The notes under the pieces: model-generated
What the model was told of the DNA's origin: nothing
The model's database searches: none
What the model saw: the letters and a program-made list of their open reading frames with translations, nothing else
From: Actinomadura sp. J1-007
Lineage (GTDB): Bacteria > Actinomycetota > Actinomycetes > Streptosporangiales > Streptosporangiaceae
Direction of reading: 5' to 3'
NCBI RefSeq assembly: GCF_009793335.1
Contig: NZ_WING01000001.1
Location: forward strand, 2,542,001 to 2,606,000
Length of the DNA stretch: 64,000 nt
Shown: positions 54,886-63,537 of the stretch, one piece after another
How positions within the stretch are numbered: the first letter of the stretch is position 1
Layout: each line of letters starts with the position of its first letter
Made by a program: the position numbers and the translations under genes

Positions 54886-56288
54886 CGCGCGTCCGGACGG
54901 GACGGACCGTCGTGGCGCGAACGGCTGCGGAGTCCGTCGAAGTCCGACAGCGCCGGATCGGGACTGCCGCTCGCGTCGGCCACCGGCTCCCCGACGGGAA
55001 GGCCGCGCTCGCGCAGCCCCTCGGTGATCTCGCGGGCGCGCGCAGCCAACTCCTCCTCCGACGCGGTATCGCGGTCGTACGACAGGATCCGTACGGAAAT
55101 CGCGCCCGCCGCCCCGTCATCCCCGCCCGCGGGCTCGTGCGCGACCTCGATGACGATCTCGTTGTCGTTCAGGTGCCGGAGCTTGCTGTAGAACGCCTCG
55201 CGCTGGTCGTCCCCCGCGTACGCGTTCTCCTCCCACGCGAACCCCGTCGCGTGCTCCACCGCCTCGACCACCTGCTCCGCCACGTTCACGCGCGCCTGCG
55301 ACGCCAGCAGCGCCGTCGCCGCCGCCGTCACGACGTCGTCGAACCGCCTTTCCAGCTCCGGCGCCTCCGCCCGCACGATCTCCCGGAACTCCTCGGTCGT
55401 CAGCGGCGAATCGTCCGGACGGACGCGCGCCGCGACGGCATCGACGTCCGTCCGGAGCCGCTCCAGCGCGCCCCCCGACCAGTGGTCGACGTCGAACGTC
55501 AGCCCCCTGATCGGCTCGCCGTTCTCGTCCGGAACGGGCAGTTCGGCGCTGAACCGGATGCGCTCGGCGACCACGGTCAGCGTGTCCAGCGCGGCCAGCC
55601 GCGCCGCCTGCCACTCCTGGTCGAGCAGCACCAGCTCCGCGCGGAGCTCCGCCAGATCGAGGTACGCGCCCTGGACCAGGCTCAACGACTCGGCGCCCAG
55701 CTCGTCGCCGAGGTTGGCCTCCGCCGTGGCGAGGCGCCGCTCCACCTGGTCGAGCCGCCCGGGAACGAACCGTTCGTGCGGAAGCTCGGCGCGGATCGCG
55801 TCGAGCAGCACGCGCGCGTCCGCGAGAACCCGCCGGGCCGTCTCCGCCGCCCGCGCCCGGTCTCCCCGCAGCGCGGTGAGATCCTCGCCGAGCGCCTGGA
55901 TTTCCTGTCGGCGCTCCGCGCGCTCCTGCGCGATGCTCTCCCGGACCCGTTCGTCCTGGGCGGCGAGCGCGTCACGCTGCTCGGCCCGCAGTTTCCCCGC
56001 CGTCTCGCTCAGCTCGCCCCGCAGCTTCTCCGTCTGCTGCCGCAGACGCTTGGCCGTACGGCGCTCCGCCTCGCGCGCCTTGTCGCCCAGCCCCGACAGG
56101 GCCTGCTCGACGCGCCGCTGCCGTCCCTCGACCCCCCTGAACGCCCGGTCGGTCTCGGCCTGCCGCTCCTGCCGGACGGCCTCCAGCATCTCCGGCAGGT
56201 CGCGCCGCACCTCGCGCAGCCGCGCCGCCGCCGCGTTCGCCCGCCGCCACGCGCCCTCGTCCACCGTGATCCGCTTCGCGCCGCTCAC
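54882..56288 (-). CDS. Long coiled-coil protein of the GTPase operon
   Basis: A 468-residue protein. Residues 10-150 are continuous coiled coil (WRRANAAAARLREVRRDLPE, RRVEQALSGLGDKAREAERR, LRQQTEKLRGELSETAGKLR, RVRESIAQERAERRQEIQAL). Residues 160-400 form a mixed helical/beta domain (LPHERFVPGRLDQVERRLAT, SLVQGAYLDLAELRAELVLL, ERIRFSAELPVPDENGEPIR, GLTFDVDHWSGGALERLRTD, FYSKLRHLNDNEIVIEVAHE), and the acidic/Arg-rich tail is disordered. No recognised enzyme motif or membrane helix. GTG at 56288 overlaps the radical SAM stop (GTGA). Likely a scaffold or the substrate of the adjacent AAA+ remodeller. Confidence 0.82.
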   Translation of the reverse strand: MSGAKRITVDEGAWRRANAAAARLREVRRDLPEMLEAVRQERQAETDRAFRGVEGRQRRVEQALSGLGDKAREAERRTAKRLRQQTEKLRGELSETAGKLRAEQRDALAAQDERVRESIAQERAERRQEIQALGEDLTALRGDRARAAETARRVLADARVLLDAIRAELPHERFVPGRLDQVERRLATAEANLGDELGAESLSLVQGAYLDLAELRAELVLLDQEWQAARLAALDTLTVVAERIRFSAELPVPDENGEPIRGLTFDVDHWSGGALERLRTDVDAVAARVRPDDSPLTTEEFREIVRAEAPELERRFDDVVTAAATALLASQARVNVAEQVVEAVEHATGFAWEENAYAGDDQREAFYSKLRHLNDNEIVIEVAHEPAGGDDGAAGAISVRILSYDRDTASEEELAARAREITEGLRERGLPVGEPVADASGSPDPALSDFDGLRSRSRHDGPSRPDAR

Positions 56289-56998
56289 CCGGGGCTCCTC
56301 TCGTCCACCCCCGCGGGCGCGGGGTGCGCGTGGTCGTCGGTGTCCTGGAGCGCGGCCCGCCCGCCCTCCACACCCGCACCCGCACCCGCGCCCGCAGGCG
56401 CGGGGTACGCGGCGGCGAGCGCGCGGCTCGGCACGCCCACGAACAGGGTCTCGGCGTCGCGCACCCGGATCTCGACCCGGCGCGGCCCGCCGTTCAGCTC
56501 GGCGTCGGCGCCGCGCAGGCGCCCGGTCAGATGGTGGACGCGCTGGTTCGAACTCCCGCGCAGCCCGCGATCGTCATTGCGCGACGCCACGTACCGGCCG
56601 TCGATCAGCACGTCGGTCTCGGCCAGCAGGCTCGCGACGCCCTCGTTCGGCGGACGGCGCCGCAGGGTCTCCAGCCGGTAGCCGGTGAAGCAGATCAGGC
56701 TCAGGCCGGGCCGTTCGGCACGCGCGCGCCTGGCCACCTCCGCGAGCCCCTCCGCCTGCGCCATCGGCTCTCCCCCCGAGAACGTCAGCCCGGTGACCTC
56801 CGGATCGGCCAGCAGCTCGGCCGCCAGCGCGCCGGGCGCGACCGGCCGTCCCGGCACGTCCGGGATCCACTCCGGCGCGAGGCACCCCGGGCAGCGGAAC
56901 GGGCAGCCCCGCACCCAGACGACCGACCGCCTGCCGGGTCCGAGCGCGCGGGTCCCCACGCATGTTTCAGCCACGTTGAGCACAGCCACGTTGAGCAT
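56285..56998 (-). CDS. Radical SAM protein (NrdG-like 4Fe-4S single-cluster activase type)
   Basis: A 237-residue short radical SAM protein, first gene of the operon. CX3CX2C is C32, C36 and C39 (GCPFRCPGCL), followed by VTGLTFSGGEPMAQAEGL (GGEP motif), LSLICFTGYRLETLRRR and LAETDVLIDGRYVASRNDDR, closely following the layout of anaerobic ribonucleotide reductase activases, then HHLTGRLRG and a C-terminal Ala/Gly tail. No glycyl-radical enzyme gene is nearby. The start is doubled: a 15-base tandem duplication makes MLNVAVLNVAET from two near-identical start-like units (ATG 56998, GTG 56983). RBS weak for both. Confidence 0.85.
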   Translation of the reverse strand: MLNVAVLNVAETCVGTRALGPGRRSVVWVRGCPFRCPGCLAPEWIPDVPGRPVAPGALAAELLADPEVTGLTFSGGEPMAQAEGLAEVARRARAERPGLSLICFTGYRLETLRRRPPNEGVASLLAETDVLIDGRYVASRNDDRGLRGSSNQRVHHLTGRLRGADAELNGGPRRVEIRVRDAETLFVGVPSRALAAAYPAPAGAGAGAGVEGGRAALQDTDDHAHPAPAGVDERSPG

Positions 56999-57249
56999 TC
57001 GACCGTTCGGAAGGGGCGACCGGGAAGTCCTGCCAGTGGCCGGATTGTACGGGAGTGCACACACTCGCCTAATGGCATGTGACACAAACTCGCCGTACGG
57101 ATACTGATACTTTCGCCCTCTGTGACCGGTTCCGGCCAGGTTCGGTGGACCGGTAAAACCCGGCACGGAGTTGTCCCGCTTCGCACGCTATCCTGCCCCT
57201 CTCGCCCCTCACCCGGCCGTCGCGGAGTTTCCCCATAAGCCCTCGAAAT
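56999..57249. promoter_or_regulatory. Divergent promoter region between GTPase operon and DUF4407 side
   Basis: The relatively AT-richer segment 57055-57125 (GTGCACACACTCGCCTAATG, GATACTGATACTTTCGCC) is the obvious promoter candidate for the eight-gene minus-strand operon and possibly for the plus-strand genes. I see no confident hexamer pair or palindrome. No gene in it. Confidence 0.45.
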
Positions 57250-57570
57250 ATGGTCCCCGCCCGCGAGGACCCGCCGCCCGTGACGCCCCGGGTCGCCGGC
57301 CTCGCCCCGCCCAGGACCGCACTCGACGAAGCCGTCCTCTCCCGTCCGGCGCCGCTTCTCGCGGCGCTGCGCCGCCGCGTCGACCGGTTCGCCGCCGGTC
57401 CGCTCTTCGCACGGCTGAAACCACCGCGGACGGCCGAGGCGCCCCGTCCCGCGCCCGTCGCCGGCCCGCGGCTCCGCTGGCACGCCCCCGCCGTCCCGTT
57501 CGTACGCGCACCGGGCCTGCGCTCCTCCGCGTTCCCGCCCCCCGCCGAACACCGAAAGCAGCGTTCATGA
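57250..57570 (+). CDS. Possible small Arg/Pro-rich protein upstream of DUF4407
   Basis: A 106-codon frame: MVPAREDPPPVTPRVAGLAP, a helical LDEAVLSRPAPLLAALRRRV, LFARLKPPRTAEA, and a basic end PPPAEHRKQRS. Its TGA overlaps the DUF4407 ATG as ATGA, the coupling seen throughout this region. No RBS is convincing (GAGG precedes an internal GTG at codon 11). Composition is what random high-GC sequence gives, so it may be leader rather than gene. Confidence 0.3.
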   Translation: MVPAREDPPPVTPRVAGLAPPRTALDEAVLSRPAPLLAALRRRVDRFAAGPLFARLKPPRTAEAPRPAPVAGPRLRWHAPAVPFVRAPGLRSSAFPPPAEHRKQRS

Positions 57571-59179
57571 CTGGTTTTCTTCGCCGAATGGCCGGATTCC
57601 GTCCGCTGATCTGGCTCTCGGGCGCACGGCCGGAAATCCTCGCGCAATGTCCCAGCGAACGCGGGAAATACCAGGGCATCGGCGCCGCCGTACTGATCAC
57701 GGCGGTCATGGCCGGAATTTCGATGGCGTTCGCGCTGTCCATGGCGGTCAAGGCGCCGTTCGTCTTCGCCCTGGTGTTCGCCGTGCTGTGGGGCACGGCG
57801 ATCATGCTGCTGGACCGCTGGCTCGTCACCACCATCCAGCGGCAGGACCGCCGCCGCCACGCGTTCTACCTCGCGCTGCCCCGGCTCGCGTTCGCCCTGC
57901 TCATCGGCATCGTGGTGTCCACCCCGCTGGTGCTCCAGATCTTCAAGCCCGAGATCGACGTCAAGCTGGAGGACATGAAGGCCGCGGCGGCGAACGCCAA
58001 CGCCACCGACGCCCAGGGCGGCGCGCTCGGCCGCAGGATCACCCGGCTCGACACCGAGGCCAAGCGCCTCGAAGGGATCATCTCCAGCAACGGCGACGCC
58101 GGCACCGACCAGAACGCCGACCCCACGATCGCCGGCCTGCGCAAGCAGGAGGCCGACGCCCTCAAGCGCGTCACCGACGCCCGCGAACGCCTCGTCTGCG
58201 AGCTCGGCGGCCGGGGCCGCTGCCGCGCCGGCGACGGCCCGATCGCCGCCCAGCGCAAGCAACAGCTCGCCGACGCCGAGGGCCAGCTCAAGAACATCCG
58301 CGACCAGATCGCCGCCCGCCGGAGCCAGCTCGAACGGCAGGGCTCGACGTCCCGCGAGAGCAACCTCGCGACCGCCAAGCAGCGCCTCCCCCAGGTCCGC
58401 AAGCAGCTCGCCGCGGCGCAGGCCGAACGCGCCCGCCTCGACAACGGCTTCGCCTCCAAGAACGCCGACTCCGACGGCCTGCTGCTGCGGCTGAAGGCCC
58501 TCAACGAGCTCACCGAGGACGAGAGCACCCTCGCCTGGGCGCACCTGCTGCTGATCCTGCTGTTCACGTCGGTCGAATGCCTGCCGATCTTCGTGAAGCT
58601 CCTGCTGACCCTCGTCCCGAAGAAGAGCCTCTACGAGGAGATCCTGGAGATCGAGGAGCACCGCCGCCGCCGCGTCGCGGAGGAACGCGCCCGCCGCGAG
58701 CAGAACGCGCAGATCCTCGAAGCCGAGGACATCATCACCCAGGCCCGCCTCCTGCGCGAGGCCCGCGACGCCGCGATCCCCCGGCTCGTCCAGGCCACCG
58801 TCAACGCCGAGACCCAGATCGCCCAGGCCGTCCTGGACGAATGGCGTACGCGCGAGATGCGCAACGTCCCCTCCAACATCGACGCCTACCTCAGCGCCGA
58901 CGCGTACCCGCGCGTGGACCCGCACCCGTTCCCCGCCAACGGCAACGGCCACCAGCCCGCGCACACCGCCCCGCCCGCCCCGGGCCGCCCGTCCCCGGCG
59001 AACCCGCCCAACCCCGCCCCGCCCGGACGGCCCCGCCTCCAGCGGGCCCGCCCAACCCGGGCCCGCTCGCAGGCCCGCCCGGCCCAGCCGCCCCCACACC
59101 GCCCGGCGCGCCGAACGCGACGCCCCCGGACCGCCTGCCTCCCGCCGCACCCCCACCCGGCGGAGGCTGGAGCGCCTGA
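57567..59179 (+). CDS. DUF4407 membrane protein with large coiled-coil loop
   Basis: About 536 residues. Three membrane helices near the N-terminus (GIGAAVLITAVMAGISMAFA, FVFALVFAVLWGTAIMLLDR, LAFALLIGIVVSTPLVLQIF), an extracytoplasmic coiled-coil region of about 200 residues (LTRLDTEAKRLEG-type heptads, KQQLADAEGQLKNIRDQIAA; one Cys pair CELGGRGRCRAG), a fourth helix (WAHLLLILLFTSVECLPIFV), then a cytosolic helical region (EEIEEHRRRRVAEERARREQ-like) and a Pro-rich tail. The given frame runs to 59210, but near 59030 (C/G run) the next frame continues a far more natural tail (GPPNPGPLAGPPGPAAPTPP ... GGGWSA) to TGA 59179, so a -1 break is likely there. Divergent from the GTPase operon and possibly its membrane partner. 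Confidence 0.8.
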
Positions 59180-59315
59180 GCACCCTGAACGCCCGCCAGC
59201 GTCCCCCTGAGGTGCGAACCCGAGGGCGGGCACCCGGGGCCTCAGGGGAGCGGTCAGGGGCGAATCAGGGCGAATCCCGATGCCGCGTTCCCGCAGGAAT
59301 GGGCATCATCAAGGC

Positions 59316-59630
59316 ATGGACATGGAGAAGAACAGCAGCAAACAGCTTCGCCGGACGCACGACGGCCGCATGATCGCGGGCGTCTGCTCCGGCGCGGCCC
59401 GCTACCTCGGCGTGGACGCCAACATCGTCCGGCTCGGCCTCGCGGTCTTCACGCTCTTCGGCGGCGCGGGCATCGCGGCGTACATCATCGGGTGGGTGCT
59501 GATCCCCGAGGAGGGCGCGCCGACGTCGATCGCCGAGGACCTCGTCAAGAAGGGCAGCGAGTCGCCCGCGTTCCAGGACGCCGTCCAGAAGACCAAGGAC
59601 GCCGTGGGCAAGAACCGGACCCGGGCCTGA
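59316..59630 (+). CDS. PspC-domain membrane protein
   Basis: A 104-residue protein with the PspC domain: KQLRRTHDGRMIAGVCSGAA, RYLGVDANIVRLGLAVFTLF, GGAGIAAYIIGWVLIPEE (the signature GxxxYIxxWxLIP), and a charged tail. PspC-type proteins sit in the membrane in envelope-stress responses; in actinobacteria many are stand-alone small proteins. AAGG lies close to the ATG at 59316. Convergent with the MFS gene (4-base gap, no terminator visible). Confidence 0.88.
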   Translation: MDMEKNSSKQLRRTHDGRMIAGVCSGAARYLGVDANIVRLGLAVFTLFGGAGIAAYIIGWVLIPEEGAPTSIAEDLVKKGSESPAFQDAVQKTKDAVGKNRTRA

Positions 59631-59634
59631 CCGC

Positions 59635-61125
59635 TCAGGGCGCGCGGGCGGAGCGGCGGGCGCCCGCGGGACGGTCGCCGTCGCCCGGCGAGCCGTCCCC
59701 GCCGTACGGGGAGCGCCCGTTGCCGGAGCCGCCCGCGTCGTGGCCGGGCGATCCCGGCAGCTCGGGAACGGGACCGGCCGCGGCGATCAGCCCGCCGGCC
59801 TCGGCCGCCGCGGGCTCGGCCGAGGAGGCGGGCAGGGCGGGCGCGGCAGGCGCGGCCTCGGCGCGGTCGCGCATCGAGCTGATCATGCCGCCGCGGACCT
59901 GGTTCCAGGTCAGGGTGAGCATCGCCGCGACCGACAGCCCGAGCGCGCCCGCGAGCGCGACGACCGCCTCCGGGCCGAGGACCTGCGCGGCGGCCCCGCC
60001 GATGAGGATGCCGAGGCCCTGCCCCGCGAGGATGCCCGACTGGGCCAGCCCGAACGCCTGCGCGCGCCCCTCCGGCGGCACGGCCGCGACGAACGCGGCG
60101 TTGGCCGCGAGCTGGTAGGCGCTGCCGACGCCCGACAGCGCCCACAGGACGACCACGGCCTCCAGCGGCGGATGCGTTCCGGAACCGATGAGCGGCAGGC
60201 ACGCCAGCATCGACATCCAGCCCATCGCGCGCAGCCGGTTGGTCGGCCGTACGCACCGGCTGAACAGGAACGCGCCGACCACCATCCCGGCGGGCATCGC
60301 CGACATCAGCAGCCCGACCGTCACGGCGCTGTCGTCGAACGTCGCCGCGTACGGCGCCGCGAGCCCCTCCGGCACCACGTAGAACGCGCACAGCCACGCG
60401 AACGACACCAGCGCCCGCAGCGTCGGGTCGCCGAAGACCAGCCGCGCCCCGTCCCGCGTGCCGCGCCACAGGCCGAGCGAGTCGCGCCCCCCGCGTTTCG
60501 GCGCCGCCCGCCCGCGCAGGCCGACGATCAGGATCACCGCCGAGAGCCCGAACGTCACCGCGTCCAGGGCGAGCGCCTGGTACGTCCCGACGACCGCGAC
60601 GATCGCGCCGCCCGCGAGGAACCCGAGCATCTGCGTGCCCTGGTGGGTGATGTTGTTGATCGCCGAACCGGCCACGTACTTGTCACCGTCGAGAACGTCC
60701 GGCAGCAGCGCCGCGCGCGCCGCCGTGAACGGCGCGCCGAGCAGCACGGTCACGAACACCAGCGCGCACAGCAGCCAGAACGGCATGGCCTGCAACGCCA
60801 TCAGCGCCACCAGCGCGGCCCGCGCCACGTCGCACACGACCATGACCGTGCGGCGCGGGAACAGGTCGGCGAGGCCCGACAGCACGGGGCCGCCGACGAT
60901 CGGCGGGATGTAGGTCAGCGCGTACGCCAGCGCCGTGAGCAGGGCGGACTCGGTGCGCTGGTAGACCAGCACCGCCAGCGCGACCTGGGCGAGCTGGTCG
61001 CCGACGAACGACAGCGCCTGCGCGAGCCACAGTGCGCGGAACTCACCGACCGCGAAGACCTCACGGTAGGTCGCCTGCTCCTCCGGCGGCCTACGGTGCC
61101 GGCCGCCGATCCGCCTTCCCGCCAC
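59635..61125 (-). CDS. MFS transporter (enterobactin-exporter-like, MFS_3)
   Basis: A 496-residue 12-helix transporter of the EntS/MFS_3 type: FRALWLAQALSFVGDQLAQV, LALAVLVYQRTESALLTALA-type helix 2, GLADLFPRRTVMVVCDVARA (motif A), FTAARAALLPDVLDGDKYVA, ITHQGTQMLGFLAGGAIVAV. The cytosolic C-terminus of about 90 residues is Ala/Pro/Gly-rich and disordered. GTG start with TGGAG upstream. Probably a small-molecule or siderophore exporter; no biosynthetic genes nearby. Confidence 0.87.
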   Translation of the reverse strand: MAGRRIGGRHRRPPEEQATYREVFAVGEFRALWLAQALSFVGDQLAQVALAVLVYQRTESALLTALAYALTYIPPIVGGPVLSGLADLFPRRTVMVVCDVARAALVALMALQAMPFWLLCALVFVTVLLGAPFTAARAALLPDVLDGDKYVAGSAINNITHQGTQMLGFLAGGAIVAVVGTYQALALDAVTFGLSAVILIVGLRGRAAPKRGGRDSLGLWRGTRDGARLVFGDPTLRALVSFAWLCAFYVVPEGLAAPYAATFDDSAVTVGLLMSAMPAGMVVGAFLFSRCVRPTNRLRAMGWMSMLACLPLIGSGTHPPLEAVVVLWALSGVGSAYQLAANAAFVAAVPPEGRAQAFGLAQSGILAGQGLGILIGGAAAQVLGPEAVVALAGALGLSVAAMLTLTWNQVRGGMISSMRDRAEAAPAAPALPASSAEPAAAEAGGLIAAAGPVPELPGSPGHDAGGSGNGRSPYGGDGSPGDGDRPAGARRSARAP

Positions 61126-61254
61126 GCGCGCTCCAGTTCAGTCCACCCGGACGTCCCCTCTATTAACTCACGCTGCGTGGCAGTTATGTGACCTACCGTG
61201 CCCGATTGGTGAAACCCTTCGGCCCCGTGACTCCCACGTGATCCGGGGCGCGCC

Positions 61255-61593
61255 TCAGTAGCCCAGCTCGTGCAGGCGCGCGTCGTCGATTCCGAAATGG
61301 TGCGCGATCTCGTGGACGACGGTGATCCGCACCTCCTCGACCACGTCCTCGGGGCTGTCGCAGATTCGCAGGATCTCGTCGCGGTAGATCGAAATGTGAT
61401 CGGGCAGGACTCCGCCGTACCAGTCACCGCGCTCGGTGAGGGGTACGCCCTGGTACAGGCCGAGCAGCCCGCGCTCGGGGGCGACGTCCTCGACGACGAT
61501 GACGACGTTGCGCATGTGCGCGGTCAGCTCGGCCGGGACGGTGTCGAGGGCCTCGCCCACGAGATCCTCGAACGCCTCCCGCGACATCTGCAT
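61255..61593 (-). CDS. Minimal zincin-type metallopeptidase family protein
   Basis: A small metal-dependent peptidase-like protein of about 112 residues (DUF1025/zincin-like family): SREAFEDLVGEALDTVPAEL, NVVIVVEDVAPE, LLGLYQGVPLTERG, LPDHISIYRDEILRIC, and the HEXXH-type motif TVVHEIAHHFGIDDARLHEL with the extended H-x8-D/E ligand. Start uncertain among ATG 61593, GTG 61596 and ATG 61587; no strong RBS. Divergent from the metallophosphoesterase gene with only about 34 bases between starts. Confidence 0.88.
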   Translation of the reverse strand: MQMSREAFEDLVGEALDTVPAELTAHMRNVVIVVEDVAPERGLLGLYQGVPLTERGDWYGGVLPDHISIYRDEILRICDSPEDVVEEVRITVVHEIAHHFGIDDARLHELGY

Positions 61594-61627
61594 CACCCGA
61601 CCATTGTGCTCGACCGAAGGAGGCCCC

Positions 61628-63180
61628 GTGCCGTTCGCGCGCGCCCGCACCGCGCTCACCCGAGCGCTCGCCCGCGCCCGCCCCGCGTCCGTCCGCGCCG
61701 CGATCCCCCGCGGCCGCTGGCCCCGCGTCCTGCTGGTCGTCCTCGTCGGCCTCGCCGGCGGCTACGCGGGCCTCCTCCTCGGAGGCCGCGCCGACACCCC
61801 CGTCGGCCCCACCGACGTCTCCCTCGCCCTGCATCCGTCCTGGTCGGGCGGAACGACCCTCGACCTGCCCCCGCTCGGAGCTCTCCACCTCGACACCCAC
61901 AGCGGCCCCCTGGCCCTCCACGCCGGCGTCACCGACCTGCGTCCGGGCCCGGCGCGCGAGCTCATCGAGAACGACTCCGAGCTCGACAAGCTCACCGACC
62001 AGATCGCCGTGCAGCTCCGCCACGCCGTCGTGGTCATGCTCCTGCGCGCGGTGGGCCTCGCCCTCCTGCTGTCGTTCCTCGCCGCCCTGGCCCTGTTCCG
62101 CTCCTGGCGCCGGGCCCTCCTCAGCACCGGCGCGACCGCGCTCGGCCTCATCGCCGTCACCCTGACGACCTGGCTGACGTTCAACCCCCAGTCGATCTCC
62201 GAGCCGCGCTACACCGGCCTCCTGGCGAACGCCCCGCAGGTGGTCGGCGACACCCGAGGCATCGTCGAACGCTTCTCCGCCTACCGCGCCCAGCTCGCCC
62301 GCCTCGTCGGCAACGTCTCCAAGCTCTACGCCGCGACCTCCACGCTCCCCACCTACGAGCCGGACCCGTCCACCCTGCGCGTCCTGCACGTCTCCGACAT
62401 CCACCTCAACCCCACCGCGTGGAACGTGATCCGTTCCGTCAGCGCCCAGTTCCAGGTCGACCTGATCATCGACAGCGGCGACCTGATGGACCACGGCTCC
62501 AAGCCCGAGGACAAGTTCGCCGACGAGATCTCCAAGCTCAAGCAGCCGTACGTCTACATCCGCGGCAACCACGACTCCAAGAGCACGCAGAAGGCGGTCA
62601 CCCGCCAGAAGAACGCCGTCGTCCTGGACAACACCCTCCGCGAGGTCGAGGGCCTGCGCATCTACGGCGTAGGAGACCCCCGCTTCACCCCCGACAAGAG
62701 CACCCGCGACGACAACGTAGGCGCCACCGAACTCCACGCCACCGGCTCCGTACTGGCCCAGAAGCTCCGCGGCACCGGAAACGCCCCCGACCTCGTCATC
62801 ACCCACGACCCGTCCGAGGGCGACGCGTTCGCGGGCCTCACCCCCTCGTCCTCTCAGGCCACACCCACCAGCGCTCCACCAGGCTCCTCCCCGGCGGCAC
62901 GCGCCTGTTCGTCCAAGGCTCCACCGGCGGCGCCGGCCTCCGCGGCCTCGAACACGAACAGCCCACCCCGATCGAACTCTCCGTCCTCTACTTCTCCCGC
63001 GCCACCCACCGCCTCCAGGGCTGGGACGACATCCGCCTGGGCGGCCTCGGCCTCACGTCCGCCCAGATCGAACGCCACCTGGAGCAGAACCCCGAACGCC
63101 CCCTCAAACCCCCCGCGACCCCCACCTCCCCCACTCCGACGTCCCCCACCCCCACCACCAGCACCCCCGCACGCCCATAA
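61628..63180 (+). pseudogene. Membrane metallophosphoesterase, -1 frameshift
   Basis: About 517 residues. N-terminal helices (VLLVVLVGLAGGYAGLLLGG; MLLRAVGLALLLSFLAALAL; TGATALGLIAVTLTTWLTF) flank an extracytoplasmic loop, then a calcineurin-type phosphoesterase domain: LHVSDIHLNP (Asp, His), IIDSGDLMDHG, YIRGNHDS, VITHDPSEG in the first frame. The break at about 62842-62848 (CCCCC, one C short) moves to the frame with the final metal motif LVLSGHTHQRST, LFVQGSTGGAG, ELSVLYFSR and a Pro/Thr tail to TAA 63180. All four metal motifs survive across the break. GTG at 61628 with AGGAGG upstream. Confidence 0.85.
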
Positions 63181-63252
63181 CCGCTTATGCGCCAGACCAG
63201 GTTGTCCCCTATGCTGGTCAGGTCGAGTGGCACGCACCACCGCCACTCCCGG

Positions 63253-63328
63253 GCCCCCTTCGTCTAGCGGCCTAGGACGCCGCCCTTTCAAGGCGGTAGC
63301 GCCGGTTCGAATCCGGTAGGGGGTACCA
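63253..63328 (+). tRNA. tRNA-Glu (anticodon UUC)
   Basis: A 76-base cloverleaf with encoded CCA. Acceptor GCCCCCT (63253-63259) pairs with AGGGGGT (63318-63324, G1-U72 wobble); discriminator A, CCA 63326-63328. Anticodon stem CCGCC/GGCGG with loop CTTTCAA, anticodon TTC at 63287-63289; T loop TTCGAAT. It is the likely integration target of the element fragment that follows. Confidence 0.95.
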
Positions 63329-63345
63329 CACGCACGGCTGCAAGA

Positions 63346-63537
63346 TCATCCCCCAGCACGTTCTGGGCGGCTACCCGCTGTCTCGGGTGTGATGGTCACC
63401 TGACACTCCACCCTGCTGCTCTCCACCACGTGCCGCATCTCCAGCCGGAACGCATCGAACAACCCGCGCAGCACCGCTTCTGGCAGGACCTCAAGCTCGA
63501 GCGGCCCACTGGGCAACTGCTCAAGCAGTCGCGACAC
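63346..63537 (-). pseudogene. Serine-recombinase-like C-terminal remnant
   Basis: The minus-strand frame reads SRLLEQLPSGPLELEVLPEA, VLRGLFDAFRLEMRHVVESS, RVECQVTITPET before TGA at 63346. This LPE-x-x-LR-x-LF-D-AF-x-LE(M/I)RY-like ending followed by a VTIT strand is the usual C-terminus of large serine recombinases of actinobacterial elements. The rest of the gene is absent; the frame runs into the oppositely oriented VirB4-like fragment at about 63537. Family assignment is by memory of the pattern only. Confidence 0.4.

Noticed and set aside
44604..56998. Phage or ICE cargo origin of the GTPase operon shown by flanking mobility genes
   Set aside because: No integrase, transposase, tRNA or direct repeats directly flank it, and base composition matches neighbours; the mobile debris at 63.3 kb is separate.
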